Shown here in pieces: positions 25,745-33,811 of a DNA stretch of 64,000 nt. The stretch comes from an uncultured Collinsella sp. Lineage in GTDB: Bacteria; Actinomycetota; Coriobacteriia; Coriobacteriales; Coriobacteriaceae. A program made the position numbers and the translations under genes. How positions within the stretch are numbered: the first letter of the stretch is position 1; each line of letters begins with the position of its first letter. The stretch covers positions 1 to 64,000 of the forward strand of contig CAKUBM010000011.1 in the NCBI GenBank assembly GCA_934643145.1. Reading direction: 5' to 3'. Below the pieces are notes generated by a model. It was not told the DNA's origin and made no database searches. It saw only the letters and a list, made by a program, of their open reading frames with translations.

Positions 25745-26787
25745 TGGATCCGAGCGTCTACATCCCCGCCTACCTGGAGCGCACCTATCTGGCGTCGCAC
25801 CCCGAGCTCACCGATGCAGCACGCGAGCTTGTCCATAACGACATCAGTGCGAATCCTCACAAGTACGCGCAGTCCGAGCATGCCCAGGCGCTGCTGTCCT
25901 ATGCCGGTGTTCATCGCCACCTGCTCGACGAGCTCCATCGCATTGAGGACATGGGCAGCGACGAGGAGTTCGAGCAGACGCGCAACCGCCTGTTCGACGA
26001 TATGCGTGATGAGCTGCTCAAGATCGTCCGCATCGATGCGCTGGCCGTCGATGCCCAGCTGCTCGCCATCATTTTGGCGGACACGCCCGTCGACGCCTGC
26101 CTGGGCGACCTGATGAAGCTCGAGACGAGCACGGCCGACTACCTGCAACAGAGCGTGCCCGGGTTTGATATGGAGGCCCCGCACTACTGGGCCAATAATG
26201 TTTTGGCCGACGGTGTCACCGCAGCGGACCTTACCGTGAGCGAGCCGGCCCTTATCGGGTGGCTCCACACGCTCGAGGCCATCTCGCAGCTGTGCATGGC
26301 GAGCGCCCGCTACCGCGCTGCTGCCAACTACGCCCGCCGCGTCCTTAAAGCAGAAGGCTATCCCACTCGGGCCGCAGGCACCGTGTTGCTCGCCCTCGCT
26401 CGTCTGGAAGACCAGGACGGCTTTTTTGCCCTGGCGCATCAGCTCGAGGAACAGATGGGGGCAGACGCACTCGAAAACTCTCCTTGGTACCTGCTCGCCC
26501 GCACGATTCTGCTGTTCAAAACAAACAAGATGCGCCCGGCGACGCGCGCGCTGCGTGAGTTCGCTAACCGTTGCGAGGGCGGCGCGTTTTTCTTGCTGAA
26601 CCCCATGTACCAGACGCCGTATCTTCCCTGCCGGCCCGAGCCGCGCGACCCCTGGGACCTCTCGCACCAGGCGGTTTGGGAAGCCGACGGCATTATCTCG
26701 GACACCCCCGACTTTGCCCCCTGGGCCAACGCCTGCGAAGACGTATCGCAGCTTGCCCAGGAATTTGCGCGCCGCTACGGCTTTTAG
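25744..26787 (+). CDS. Helical-repeat protein, partner of preceding gene
   Basis: A 347-aa soluble protein with the same all-helical, TPR-like look as the gene before it (YRAAANYARRVLKAEGYP, LLARTILLFKTNKMRPATRAL). It is translationally coupled through a taatg overlap. No enzyme motif. It ends 45 nt before the MurT-GatD gene. Pairs of repeat proteins like this often act as scaffolds; here a link to cell-wall synthesis is only suggested by position. Confidence 0.7.
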   Translation: MDPSVYIPAYLERTYLASHPELTDAARELVHNDISANPHKYAQSEHAQALLSYAGVHRHLLDELHRIEDMGSDEEFEQTRNRLFDDMRDELLKIVRIDALAVDAQLLAIILADTPVDACLGDLMKLETSTADYLQQSVPGFDMEAPHYWANNVLADGVTAADLTVSEPALIGWLHTLEAISQLCMASARYRAAANYARRVLKAEGYPTRAAGTVLLALARLEDQDGFFALAHQLEEQMGADALENSPWYLLARTILLFKTNKMRPATRALREFANRCEGGAFFLLNPMYQTPYLPCRPEPRDPWDLSHQAVWEADGIISDTPDFAPWANACEDVSQLAQEFARRYGF

Positions 26788-26832
26788 CGACGCGATCGCC
26801 CCGACCATGTCATCTATGTTAGGAACGGCTTC

Positions 26833-29010
26833 ATGAACCTCCGCTCATCTCTCGCCTGCACCTCGAGCGATATCGCCCGCTGGGGACTGCGCTCTGTCCT
26901 CAAACGCCAGGGTGGCGTGCTTCCCGGCCGCATCGCCATGAAGATCGACCCCGAGCTGCTAAGCGACCTCGCCGGCCTCGTCGACCGCAGCGTGGTGATT
27001 ACCGGTACTAATGGCAAGACCACCACCTCCAACCTCATCGCTGACGCCGTTGCTGCCAGCGGCGCTACCGTGGTGTGTAACCGTGCCGGCAACAATATGG
27101 AGCCTGGTGTGGTGGGTGCTCTGCTCGAGGCCCGCGGCGGCCTTAAGCACGCCAGCAGCGGCAAGCGCGTGGGCGTTTTTGAGTGCGACGAGCTCTACAC
27201 CGTACGCGTTCTGCCCAAGCTCAAACCGACGTACTTTGTGCTGCTCAACCTGTTCCGCGACCAGCTAGACCGCTACGGCGAGATCGACCATACCCAAGAC
27301 GTCATCGCCCATGCGTTGGAGCTCTCTCCGACGACAACGCTCATCTACAACGCCGACGATCCGCTGTGCGCCTCGATCGCCGCGCGCGTCCCCAACACGA
27401 GCATCGCCTTTGGCATCGACGGCGCCACGGGCACCGAGTCCGACCGCATTAGCGACTCGCGCTTTTGCTCGCAGTGCAACGCCCCGTTGGAGTACGACTA
27501 CGTACAGTACGGACAGCTCGGAGCCTATCATTGCCCTTCGTGCGGCTGGGGTCGCCCCGCGCTGCTCCGCCGCGTGACGGGCGTTGAGCTCGGCTGCGAC
27601 GGCTACGGCTTTGACCTGGCCTTTGGACCCGAGGCCAACGCGCCCGCCGTGCACATCGCCACGCGCTACAACGGCCTGTACATGGTCTATAACGTCGCCG
27701 CTGCCTTCTTTGCGGCGCACGAGCTGGGCGTGGACGCGGCGCATCTGCAGCCCACGCTTAATGCCTACGTGCCCGCCGGCGGACGCATGGGCCGCTGGGA
27801 TATTGCCGGCCGCACCGTCGAGGCCAACCTGGCCAAGAATCCCGTGGGCTTCGATCGCCAGATCCAGTCCATTAAAACGGCAGGTGGCAGGCTCTGCGCC
27901 TTCTTCCTCAACGACAACGATGCCGACGGCCACGATGTCTCGTGGATCTACGATGTCGACTTCGAGCGCATCGCCGACACGCCGGGTCTTGTCGCCTTTG
28001 CCGGAGGCACGCGTGCGCACGACATGCAGGTACGCCTCAAGTACGCCGGCATCGATGCCGCGATTATCTCGGACGTCGCGCAGGCGATCGGCGCCGTGGC
28101 AGACGAGGCCGCCGATGACACCTTCTACGCCGTCGCCAACTACACGGCCTTCCCGCCGCTGGTCAAGGAGCTCGACGGACTCAAAGGCACCGATGCGGCC
28201 ACGGTTGCCGCCCACACTGCACCGTGCGCCGATGGTAGCGCTGTCCCCACCGATATTGCGCCGGTCGAGCTTTCGCGCCCGCTGCGCATCGTCTATCTGT
28301 ACCCCGATGCCCTTAACCTCTACGGCGACGGCGGCAACGTCATCGCCCTCGAACGCCGCTGCGCCTGGCGTGGCATTCCCGTGCGTGTAGACGAGGTCCG
28401 TATGGGCGAAACGCTTGATTTGACCGATGCCGATATCGTCATGATGGGCGGCGGTGCCGACCGCGATCAGCTGGCCGTGGCACACGAACTGCTCGCTCAA
28501 AAAGACAAGGTCGCGGCCTATGTTGAAGACGGCGGTTCGCTGCTTGCCATCTGCGGCAGCTACCAGCTGCTCGGCCGTTCGTACTATATGGGCGAGGATC
28601 GCATCGAGGGTCTGGGCGTCATTGCCGCCGAAACCGTACGCGGCTCCGACCGCCTGATCGGCAACGTCGCCGTCAAGACCGACCTGGCACCCGAGCCCTT
28701 TGTGGGATTCGAGAACCACGGCGGCCGCACCCTGCTCGATACAGCGGCCACGCCGCTCGGAAGGTCCGTCGTCACGGGAACCGGCAACAACGGCGACGAT
28801 GGTCTTGAGGGTCTCATCTACAAGGGCGTCATCGGCACGTACCTGCACGGTCCGGCGCTACCCAAGAATCCCGAACTCGCCGACTGGCTGATCACCCACG
28901 CCCTCGAGCGCCGCGGCGACGTGCAAGCCACGGCCCTGCTGCCACTTAAGCCCCTCGACGACACCTACGAACACGCCGCCCACGACGCCGCCATGAAACT
29001 CCTCCCCTAA
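26833..29010 (+). CDS. murT-gatD: Fused MurT-GatD lipid II isoglutaminyl synthase
   Basis: Amidates the alpha-carboxyl of D-Glu in lipid II, using glutamine. In other bacteria MurT and GatD are separate; here one 725-aa chain carries both. Residues 1-450 are MurT: Mur ligase P-loop GTNGKTTT (58-65), a four-Cys zinc ribbon (CSQC 212-215, CPSC 234-237), and the C-terminal DNDADGHDVSW region (361-371) with the conserved Asp. After a linker of about 30 residues comes GatD: LYGDGGN (497-502), nucleophile Cys574 in AICGSYQ and catalytic His672 in GTYLHGP. All key residues are present. ATG follows aggaacggcttc. A palindromic terminator follows. Confidence 0.95.
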   Translation: MNLRSSLACTSSDIARWGLRSVLKRQGGVLPGRIAMKIDPELLSDLAGLVDRSVVITGTNGKTTTSNLIADAVAASGATVVCNRAGNNMEPGVVGALLEARGGLKHASSGKRVGVFECDELYTVRVLPKLKPTYFVLLNLFRDQLDRYGEIDHTQDVIAHALELSPTTTLIYNADDPLCASIAARVPNTSIAFGIDGATGTESDRISDSRFCSQCNAPLEYDYVQYGQLGAYHCPSCGWGRPALLRRVTGVELGCDGYGFDLAFGPEANAPAVHIATRYNGLYMVYNVAAAFFAAHELGVDAAHLQPTLNAYVPAGGRMGRWDIAGRTVEANLAKNPVGFDRQIQSIKTAGGRLCAFFLNDNDADGHDVSWIYDVDFERIADTPGLVAFAGGTRAHDMQVRLKYAGIDAAIISDVAQAIGAVADEAADDTFYAVANYTAFPPLVKELDGLKGTDAATVAAHTAPCADGSAVPTDIAPVELSRPLRIVYLYPDALNLYGDGGNVIALERRCAWRGIPVRVDEVRMGETLDLTDADIVMMGGGADRDQLAVAHELLAQKDKVAAYVEDGGSLLAICGSYQLLGRSYYMGEDRIEGLGVIAAETVRGSDRLIGNVAVKTDLAPEPFVGFENHGGRTLLDTAATPLGRSVVTGTGNNGDDGLEGLIYKGVIGTYLHGPALPKNPELADWLITHALERRGDVQATALLPLKPLDDTYEHAAHDAAMKLLP

Positions 29011-29047
29011 CCACCACAAAGGGGACAGGCACCTTTGTGGTGGTTTT
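29009..29047 (+). terminator. Palindromic repeat acting as terminator of murT-gatD
   Basis: A perfect 14-bp stem (aaccaccacaaagg 29009-29022 with cctttgtggtggtt 29032-29045) begins in the stop codon and ends in tt. The loop carries ggacaggca. A related copy in opposite orientation is at 62203-62240. Confidence 0.8.
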
Positions 29048-29103
29048 CCAGTTTGCCAACGATATACGCGCCGGCAAAAAAGTCTGCTATACTCTTTCCC
29101 GCT

Positions 29104-29180
29104 GTCCCCATCGTCTAGCGGCCAAGGACGCCACCCTTTCAAGGTGGATATCGCGGGTTCGAATCCCGCTGGGGGCACCA
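29104..29180 (+). tRNA. tRNA-Glu (anticodon TTC)
   Basis: A complete cloverleaf: acceptor gtcccca with tgggggc (one G:T pair), D arm, anticodon stem ccacc/ggtgg with the loop ctttcaa giving anticodon TTC, T arm gcggg/cccgc around ttcgaat, discriminator A and an encoded CCA. Confidence 0.97.
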
Positions 29181-29191
29181 TTTGAAATGCA

Positions 29192-29225
29192 AAGCCCGTT
29201 ACCCTTGTGGTGACGGGCTTTTTTC
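29192..29225 (+). terminator. Terminator of tRNA-Glu
   Basis: aagcccgttac pairs with gtgacgggctt, followed by six T, 12 nt after the tRNA 3' end. Confidence 0.9.
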
Positions 29226-29232
29226 TCCAACG

Positions 29233-29249
29233 CCGGGATTCGAACCCCG
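29233..29249 (-). other. Isolated tRNA T-arm sequence
   Basis: On the minus strand cgggg-ttcgaat-cccgg is a perfect T arm, but no matching acceptor, anticodon or D arm surrounds it. Probably a relic of a tRNA or an attachment-site fragment. Confidence 0.5.
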
Positions 29250-29274
29250 AAGGCATAAAATCACACTGTCATCC

Positions 29275-29509
29275 AAGGGCCCGTGGACAAAAAATAGCAA
29301 ATATGAGTACTGTTACCAATTTAGTAACAGCGATTTCATGCCATCAGAAGGCAATTTGGACGCCAGGCGTCCTACGGCGGAGGAATTACAGGCGCTTATC
29401 AGCTAAGTACTTGGACATATGTTGCGTAACACTGCATATTTTGCAAAAAGATAATGCTACAGGACTTGTGACAGTACTCATATTTGGCGTTTTTTGTCCA
29501 CGACCCCTT
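29275..29509. mobile_element. MITE-like element with 42-bp inverted ends
   Basis: The left end (29275-29316) and right end (29468-29509) are inverted copies with about six mismatches, sharing cgtggacaaaaaa and caaatatgagtactgt. The interior of about 150 bp has a small hairpin (ctgttac/gtaacag) and a fragment translating as MPSEGNLDARRPTAEELQAL followed by a stop, with no transposase. The target-site duplication is not obvious. It lies between tRNA-Glu and glnA. Confidence 0.65.
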
Positions 29510-29561
29510 ATTGCGTGGGACGAATCAGTTGCAAAACGGACTCCAAAGCGTCCTTCGCAAA

Positions 29562-29597
29562 CAAAAAGCCGGGGCCCGCGCGATGCGGACCCCGGCT
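29562..29597 (-). terminator. Terminator of glnA
   Basis: Minus strand: agccggggtccgc pairs with gcgggccccggct (one mismatch), then five T. It lies 30 nt after the glnA stop. Confidence 0.9.
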
Positions 29598-29626
29598 CAA
29601 TACCGTGACGATATGTCAGTTACGCT

Positions 29627-31714
29627 CTACACGTAGAACAGGATGTCGTCGTAGGTCGGGACCGGCCAGTAGTCGGCGGCCACGATCTCCTCCATGGCAT
29701 CCACGGCGGCACGCAGCGTATCCATAGCGGGAACGACCTCGTGTGCGTACACGTCGGCCTGCTCCTGGCCATCGAGAGCCTCGGCCTTCTGATGCACGGC
29801 GTCGAGCGCCTTGATGGAGTCATTGATGGCGGTGATACCGTTGCAGAGCTTGTTGAGCGTGTTCTGCTCGCACTGCATGGCAGCATCGGCACCGGCAGCG
29901 CGGATTGCCTCCAGGCCCTTAGCGACCTTGGTGGCATAGGCGGTGATGACCGGGCGATAGGTACGACGTGCCTCGCGAATCATCGTGGTAGCCTCGATGT
30001 TCATGAGCTTGTTGTACTTCTCGAGCTTGCAGTCGTAGCGGCACTGGGCCTCGGCCTTGGTCAGGACACCCGTCTCCTCAAAGAGCGCAATGGCCTTATC
30101 GGAAACAAAGGCGGGAAGAGCGTCGGCCGTGGTCTTGTTGTTGGCAAGGCCGCGCTTCTCGGCCTCGATGGGCCACTCGTCAGAGTAACCGTCGCCGGAG
30201 AACAGGATGCGCTGGTGATCGGTCAGCACCTTCTTGCAGTACTCGAGCGCGGCGTCCTGGAACTTGTCCTCGGGCGTACCCTCGAGTGCGTCGGCGAAGG
30301 ACTTGAGCGACTTGGCCACGGCGGCATCGAGCACCAGGTTGGAGTCGGAGACGTTCTGCTCGGAGCCGCAGGCACGGAACTCGAACTTGTTGCCGGTGAA
30401 GGCAAACGGGGAGGTGCGGTTGCGGTCGGTGTTGTCCTGCATCAGCTTGGGCAGGGTATCGGCACCCAAGTCAAGCACGCCACGCGTGGCATGGACGGAA
30501 GCCTTGCCATCGATGATCTTCTCGACGACCTCGGTAAGCTGGTCGCCCAGGAAGATGGACATAATCGCCGGAGGAGCCTCGTTGGCGCCCAGACGATGAT
30601 CGTTGCCGGCCGAGGCAACGGAGGCACGCAGGAGCTCCTGATAGTTATCGACTGCCTCGATCACCGCGGTGAGGAAGACGATGAACTGCAGGTTGTCGAG
30701 CGGAGTGTCGCCCGGGTCAAGCAGGTTTTCGGACTCGGTGCCAAGCGACCAGTTGTTGTGCTTGCCCGAACCGTTGATGCCCTCAAAGGGCTTCTCGTGC
30801 AGCAGGCAGACCAAGTCGTGACGGGAAGCGATGAGCTTCATCTTCTCCATCATGACCAGATTCTGGTCGATGGCCTCGTTGACCTCGCCGTAGACAGGGG
30901 CGAGCTCATGCTGGCAGGGAGCGACCTCGTTGTGCTTGGTCTTGGCAGGAATGCCAAGCGCCCACAGTTCATCGTCCAGGTCCTTCATATAGGCCGAGAC
31001 GGTGGGGCGGATAGCGCCAAAGTAGTGTTCCTCGAGCTCCTGGCCCTTGCAGGGAGCAGCGCCAAAGAGGGTGCGACCGGTGATGACCAGGTCCCTGCGC
31101 TTGCGGTAAGCGTCCTTCTTGATCAGGAAGTACTCCTGCTCATCGCCCACGGAAGGAACGACCTTCTTGGGGGCCTTGCCAAACAGCGCCAAAACGCGCT
31201 TGGACTCACGCGAGAGCGCGGTCATGGAGCGCAGCAGCGGGGTCTTCTTGTCCAGGGCCTCGCCCGTGTAGGAGCAGAAAGCCGTGGGGATGCACAGGAC
31301 ATCGTCCTTAATGAATGCGGGGCTGGTGGGATCCCAAGCGGTGTAGCCACGGGCCTCGAAGGTGGCGCGCAGGCCGCCGTTGGGGAAGCTCGAGGCATCG
31401 GGCTCGCCCTGGATGAGGTTCTTGCCCGTAAACTTGGTAATGGCGGTGCCGTCGTGGTTGGGCTCGAGGAAGCTGTCGTGCTTCTCGGAAGTAATGCCCG
31501 AAAGCGGCTGGAACCAGTGCGCGTAGTGCGTCGCGCCCTTGGAGATGGCCCAGACCTTCATGGCGTGGGCAACGGCGTTGGCCACATCCAGGTCGAGCGG
31601 CTCACCGTCCTCGAGGGTTGCAGCAAGGCGCTTCCAAATGTCCTTGGGGAGGTAGTCCTTCATGACTTCCTCAGAGAACACCATGGTCCCGAAGCGGTCA
31701 GTAAGTTCGGCCAT
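29627..31714 (-). CDS. glnA: Glutamine synthetase, type III
   Basis: Forms glutamine from glutamate, ammonia and ATP. The 695-aa length and overall sequence are those of GSIII, the large dodecameric type found in Bacteroides and many anaerobes. Seen are [17 protein letters not shown] N-terminus, the catalytic region [18 protein letters not shown], the nucleotide/metal region [13 protein letters not shown], and [15 protein letters not shown]. No adenylylation-site tail of GSI is present. Start at 31714 after aaggga; the frame is open upstream without conserved sequence. Monocistronic between its terminator and a 427-bp upstream region. Confidence 0.95.
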   Translation of the reverse strand: MAELTDRFGTMVFSEEVMKDYLPKDIWKRLAATLEDGEPLDLDVANAVAHAMKVWAISKGATHYAHWFQPLSGITSEKHDSFLEPNHDGTAITKFTGKNLIQGEPDASSFPNGGLRATFEARGYTAWDPTSPAFIKDDVLCIPTAFCSYTGEALDKKTPLLRSMTALSRESKRVLALFGKAPKKVVPSVGDEQEYFLIKKDAYRKRRDLVITGRTLFGAAPCKGQELEEHYFGAIRPTVSAYMKDLDDELWALGIPAKTKHNEVAPCQHELAPVYGEVNEAIDQNLVMMEKMKLIASRHDLVCLLHEKPFEGINGSGKHNNWSLGTESENLLDPGDTPLDNLQFIVFLTAVIEAVDNYQELLRASVASAGNDHRLGANEAPPAIMSIFLGDQLTEVVEKIIDGKASVHATRGVLDLGADTLPKLMQDNTDRNRTSPFAFTGNKFEFRACGSEQNVSDSNLVLDAAVAKSLKSFADALEGTPEDKFQDAALEYCKKVLTDHQRILFSGDGYSDEWPIEAEKRGLANNKTTADALPAFVSDKAIALFEETGVLTKAEAQCRYDCKLEKYNKLMNIEATTMIREARRTYRPVITAYATKVAKGLEAIRAAGADAAMQCEQNTLNKLCNGITAINDSIKALDAVHQKAEALDGQEQADVYAHEVVPAMDTLRAAVDAMEEIVAADYWPVPTYDDILFYV

Positions 31715-32141
31715 ACGGAACTCCCTTCGTATCGGCACCGCGTGAGAAGCGGTGTTGATTACTAACGAACGAGTCATAGATTAGGCTCGTCGTGTTTCCG
31801 CAACATTACCGTTATGTTGCTGTCACGAAACCAATCAATGAGGTTACCGCATCGCGGCGGCGTTGCCGCTCTCAACAGCCAATCAACTGTATAAATTGCA
31901 GACCTCTCCCCATGGTTTAAGGGTAGTCAATTTGGGATGGGGCTCTATTAACTGGTATTTCGCATCAGATACCAGTCTTTATAGCCCGTGTCAAAATGAG
32001 CCGCTCTGCTATAGGAAATGCCGATAGCAAGGCATCTTTGATTGGTATCCCCCAAATCGCGAGTAAAACTCCACCGTGGCACAGCGGTGCTGTAGAATCC
32101 TTACAACACATCACACTATTACGTATCTAGAGGAGCACGAT
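31715..32141. promoter_or_regulatory. 427-bp divergent region between glnA and metF
   Basis: Holds the promoters of both genes. A perfect 8-bp dyad (actggtat 31951-31958 with ataccagt 31969-31976) is the most evident structure and could be an operator or small terminator. I looked for SAM and cobalamin riboswitch cores ahead of metF and saw none. Confidence 0.5.
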
Positions 32142-33014
32142 ATGCGCGTCGACGAGGTTTTTAAGCAGGCAGCATCCCAGGGCACCGCACCCGTTTCGTT
32201 TGAGATGTTCCCGCCCAAGGGTGAGCTTACCCTCGATACGGCTCGCGAAGTGGCGGGCAATCTGTGCAAACTTTCGCCGAGCTTTGTCTCGGTCACTTGT
32301 TCCGCTGGCGGCTCGGGCAACGGCGCCACCACCGCCCCCATCGCGCATATGATTACGAGCGAATTCGATACGCCCTCGGTGGCGCACCTCACCTGCGTTG
32401 GCCGCACGCATGCCGATATCGCCGCCAAGATCGACGAATACCGCACCGCCGGCGTAGAAAACATCCTGGCCCTGCGCGGTGATCTGCCCGCTGGCGCGAC
32501 CGAGGACGACAAGCCCGCCTCGGACTACGCCTACGCCCGCGACCTCATCCCCGAGCTCGTCGACGCCGGCTTTTGTGTGGGCGCCGCAGCCTACCCCGAG
32601 GGCCACATTGCCTGTGAGGACCTCAACGCTTCGGTCGAATACCTCAAGCAAAAGCAAGATGCCGGCGCGAGCTTCTTTGTGACGCAGCTCTTCTTTGACA
32701 ACGAGTGCTTCTACCGTTTCCGCGAGCTTGCCGACAAGGCAGGTATCACCGTGCCCATTACCGCGGGCATCATGCCGTTTATGGGCAAGTCGCAGATCAG
32801 CCGCATGGTCTTTATGTGCGGCGCGTCGCTGCCCTCCCCCGTCATCAAGATTCTCGCCAAGTACGAGAACGACCCCGTGAGCCTGCAGGCAGCCGGTGTA
32901 GATTATGCCGCCCGTCAGCTTTGCGACCTTAAGGAGCACGGTGCCGCCGGTCTGCACCTGTACACTATGAATCGTCCTGCGATCGCCGCGACCATTATGG
33001 AGCGCCTAGGGTAA
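32142..33014 (+). CDS. metF: Methylenetetrahydrofolate reductase
   Basis: Reduces 5,10-methylene-THF to 5-methyl-THF, the methyl donor for MetH. The 290-aa product has the MetF barrel motifs: SFEMFPPKGE near residues 18-27, SVTCSAGGSG, and the FAD region RGDLPAG. The Cys-rich Fe-S N-terminal extension seen in some anaerobes is absent. Start at 32142 with agaggag. Its stop overlaps the next start (taatg), giving a metF-activation domain-metH operon. Confidence 0.94.
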   Translation: MRVDEVFKQAASQGTAPVSFEMFPPKGELTLDTAREVAGNLCKLSPSFVSVTCSAGGSGNGATTAPIAHMITSEFDTPSVAHLTCVGRTHADIAAKIDEYRTAGVENILALRGDLPAGATEDDKPASDYAYARDLIPELVDAGFCVGAAAYPEGHIACEDLNASVEYLKQKQDAGASFFVTQLFFDNECFYRFRELADKAGITVPITAGIMPFMGKSQISRMVFMCGASLPSPVIKILAKYENDPVSLQAAGVDYAARQLCDLKEHGAAGLHLYTMNRPAIAATIMERLG

Positions 33015-33802
33015 TGGAAAAACCGCACATCGATACAACCGCTGTCGAAGTGCCGGCCGACCTTGCGTCGCCGGCGCTTTACCGTGTCGATGCTGCGCAC
33101 CATCCCCGTGTCGACCGTGCCGAGATGCTGCGATATCTGGGTTACGGCGGGCAGCAGATTGAGTCCGAGCTGTCACGACGTATTGAGCTTGTGGTCGAGT
33201 GCCTTGAGCTGGACATTGAGCCCCGTGGCGTGCGCCGCGTCTTTGCCGTCGATGCCACGGGCATCGACGAGCAGGGCGAGCCTTGCATTCGCCTAGTTGG
33301 CACCAATGTTGAGCTGCGGGGTCGCGATATCTATCGTCATCTTAAGGACGCCCGCCTGGCGGCGCTCATGGCCTGCACTCTCGGCATGGCCGCCGAGCGC
33401 CGTCTGCGGACCACCGGAGCCCAGCAGCCCCTGGAGGGCGCTGTGCTCGACGCCGCGTGCTCGGCATATGTTGAGGCCGCCGTTGAGCAGATGGACCAGC
33501 AGGTCAAGGCTGCGGCCGCCGCACACGGGCTCGCCGGCAACTGGCGCTTTAGTCCCGGCTACGGCGACTGCCCGCTCTCGGCCCAGCGCTCGATCGTCAA
33601 TGCGCTCAACGCCACGCGGCTCATCGGCTTGACCGTCACGCCCACCAGCCTGCTTATGCCCACCAAAAGCGTGACCGCGGTGATCGGCCTGTTCGACGGC
33701 GAAGTCCACGACGCCCAGAGCCGCCCCACCTGCAATATATGCCGCATGCGCGAGCACTGCCGCTTCCGCGCCGCCCACACCACCTGCTATTCCAGCCATT
33801 AG
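33014..33802 (+). CDS. Stand-alone MetH reactivation (AdoMet-binding) domain protein
   Basis: A 262-aa protein corresponding to the C-terminal activation domain of cobalamin-dependent methionine synthase, which binds AdoMet and helps re-methylate oxidised B12. The RFSPGYGDCPLS motif (substrate/AdoMet site) and LTPTSLLMPTKSVTAV-like strands are visible. The C-terminus adds CNICRMREHCRFR, a possible metal-binding Cys/His cluster. It lies between metF and metH in one operon. The MetH downstream lacks exactly this domain, so the two proteins should work together in trans. Confidence 0.88.
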   Translation: MEKPHIDTTAVEVPADLASPALYRVDAAHHPRVDRAEMLRYLGYGGQQIESELSRRIELVVECLELDIEPRGVRRVFAVDATGIDEQGEPCIRLVGTNVELRGRDIYRHLKDARLAALMACTLGMAAERRLRTTGAQQPLEGAVLDAACSAYVEAAVEQMDQQVKAAAAAHGLAGNWRFSPGYGDCPLSAQRSIVNALNATRLIGLTVTPTSLLMPTKSVTAVIGLFDGEVHDAQSRPTCNICRMREHCRFRAAHTTCYSSH

Positions 33803-33811
33803 GAGCCCTCG

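Noticed and set aside
31715..32141. SAM or cobalamin riboswitch ahead of metF
   Set aside because: No conserved core motifs of either class could be found by eye.
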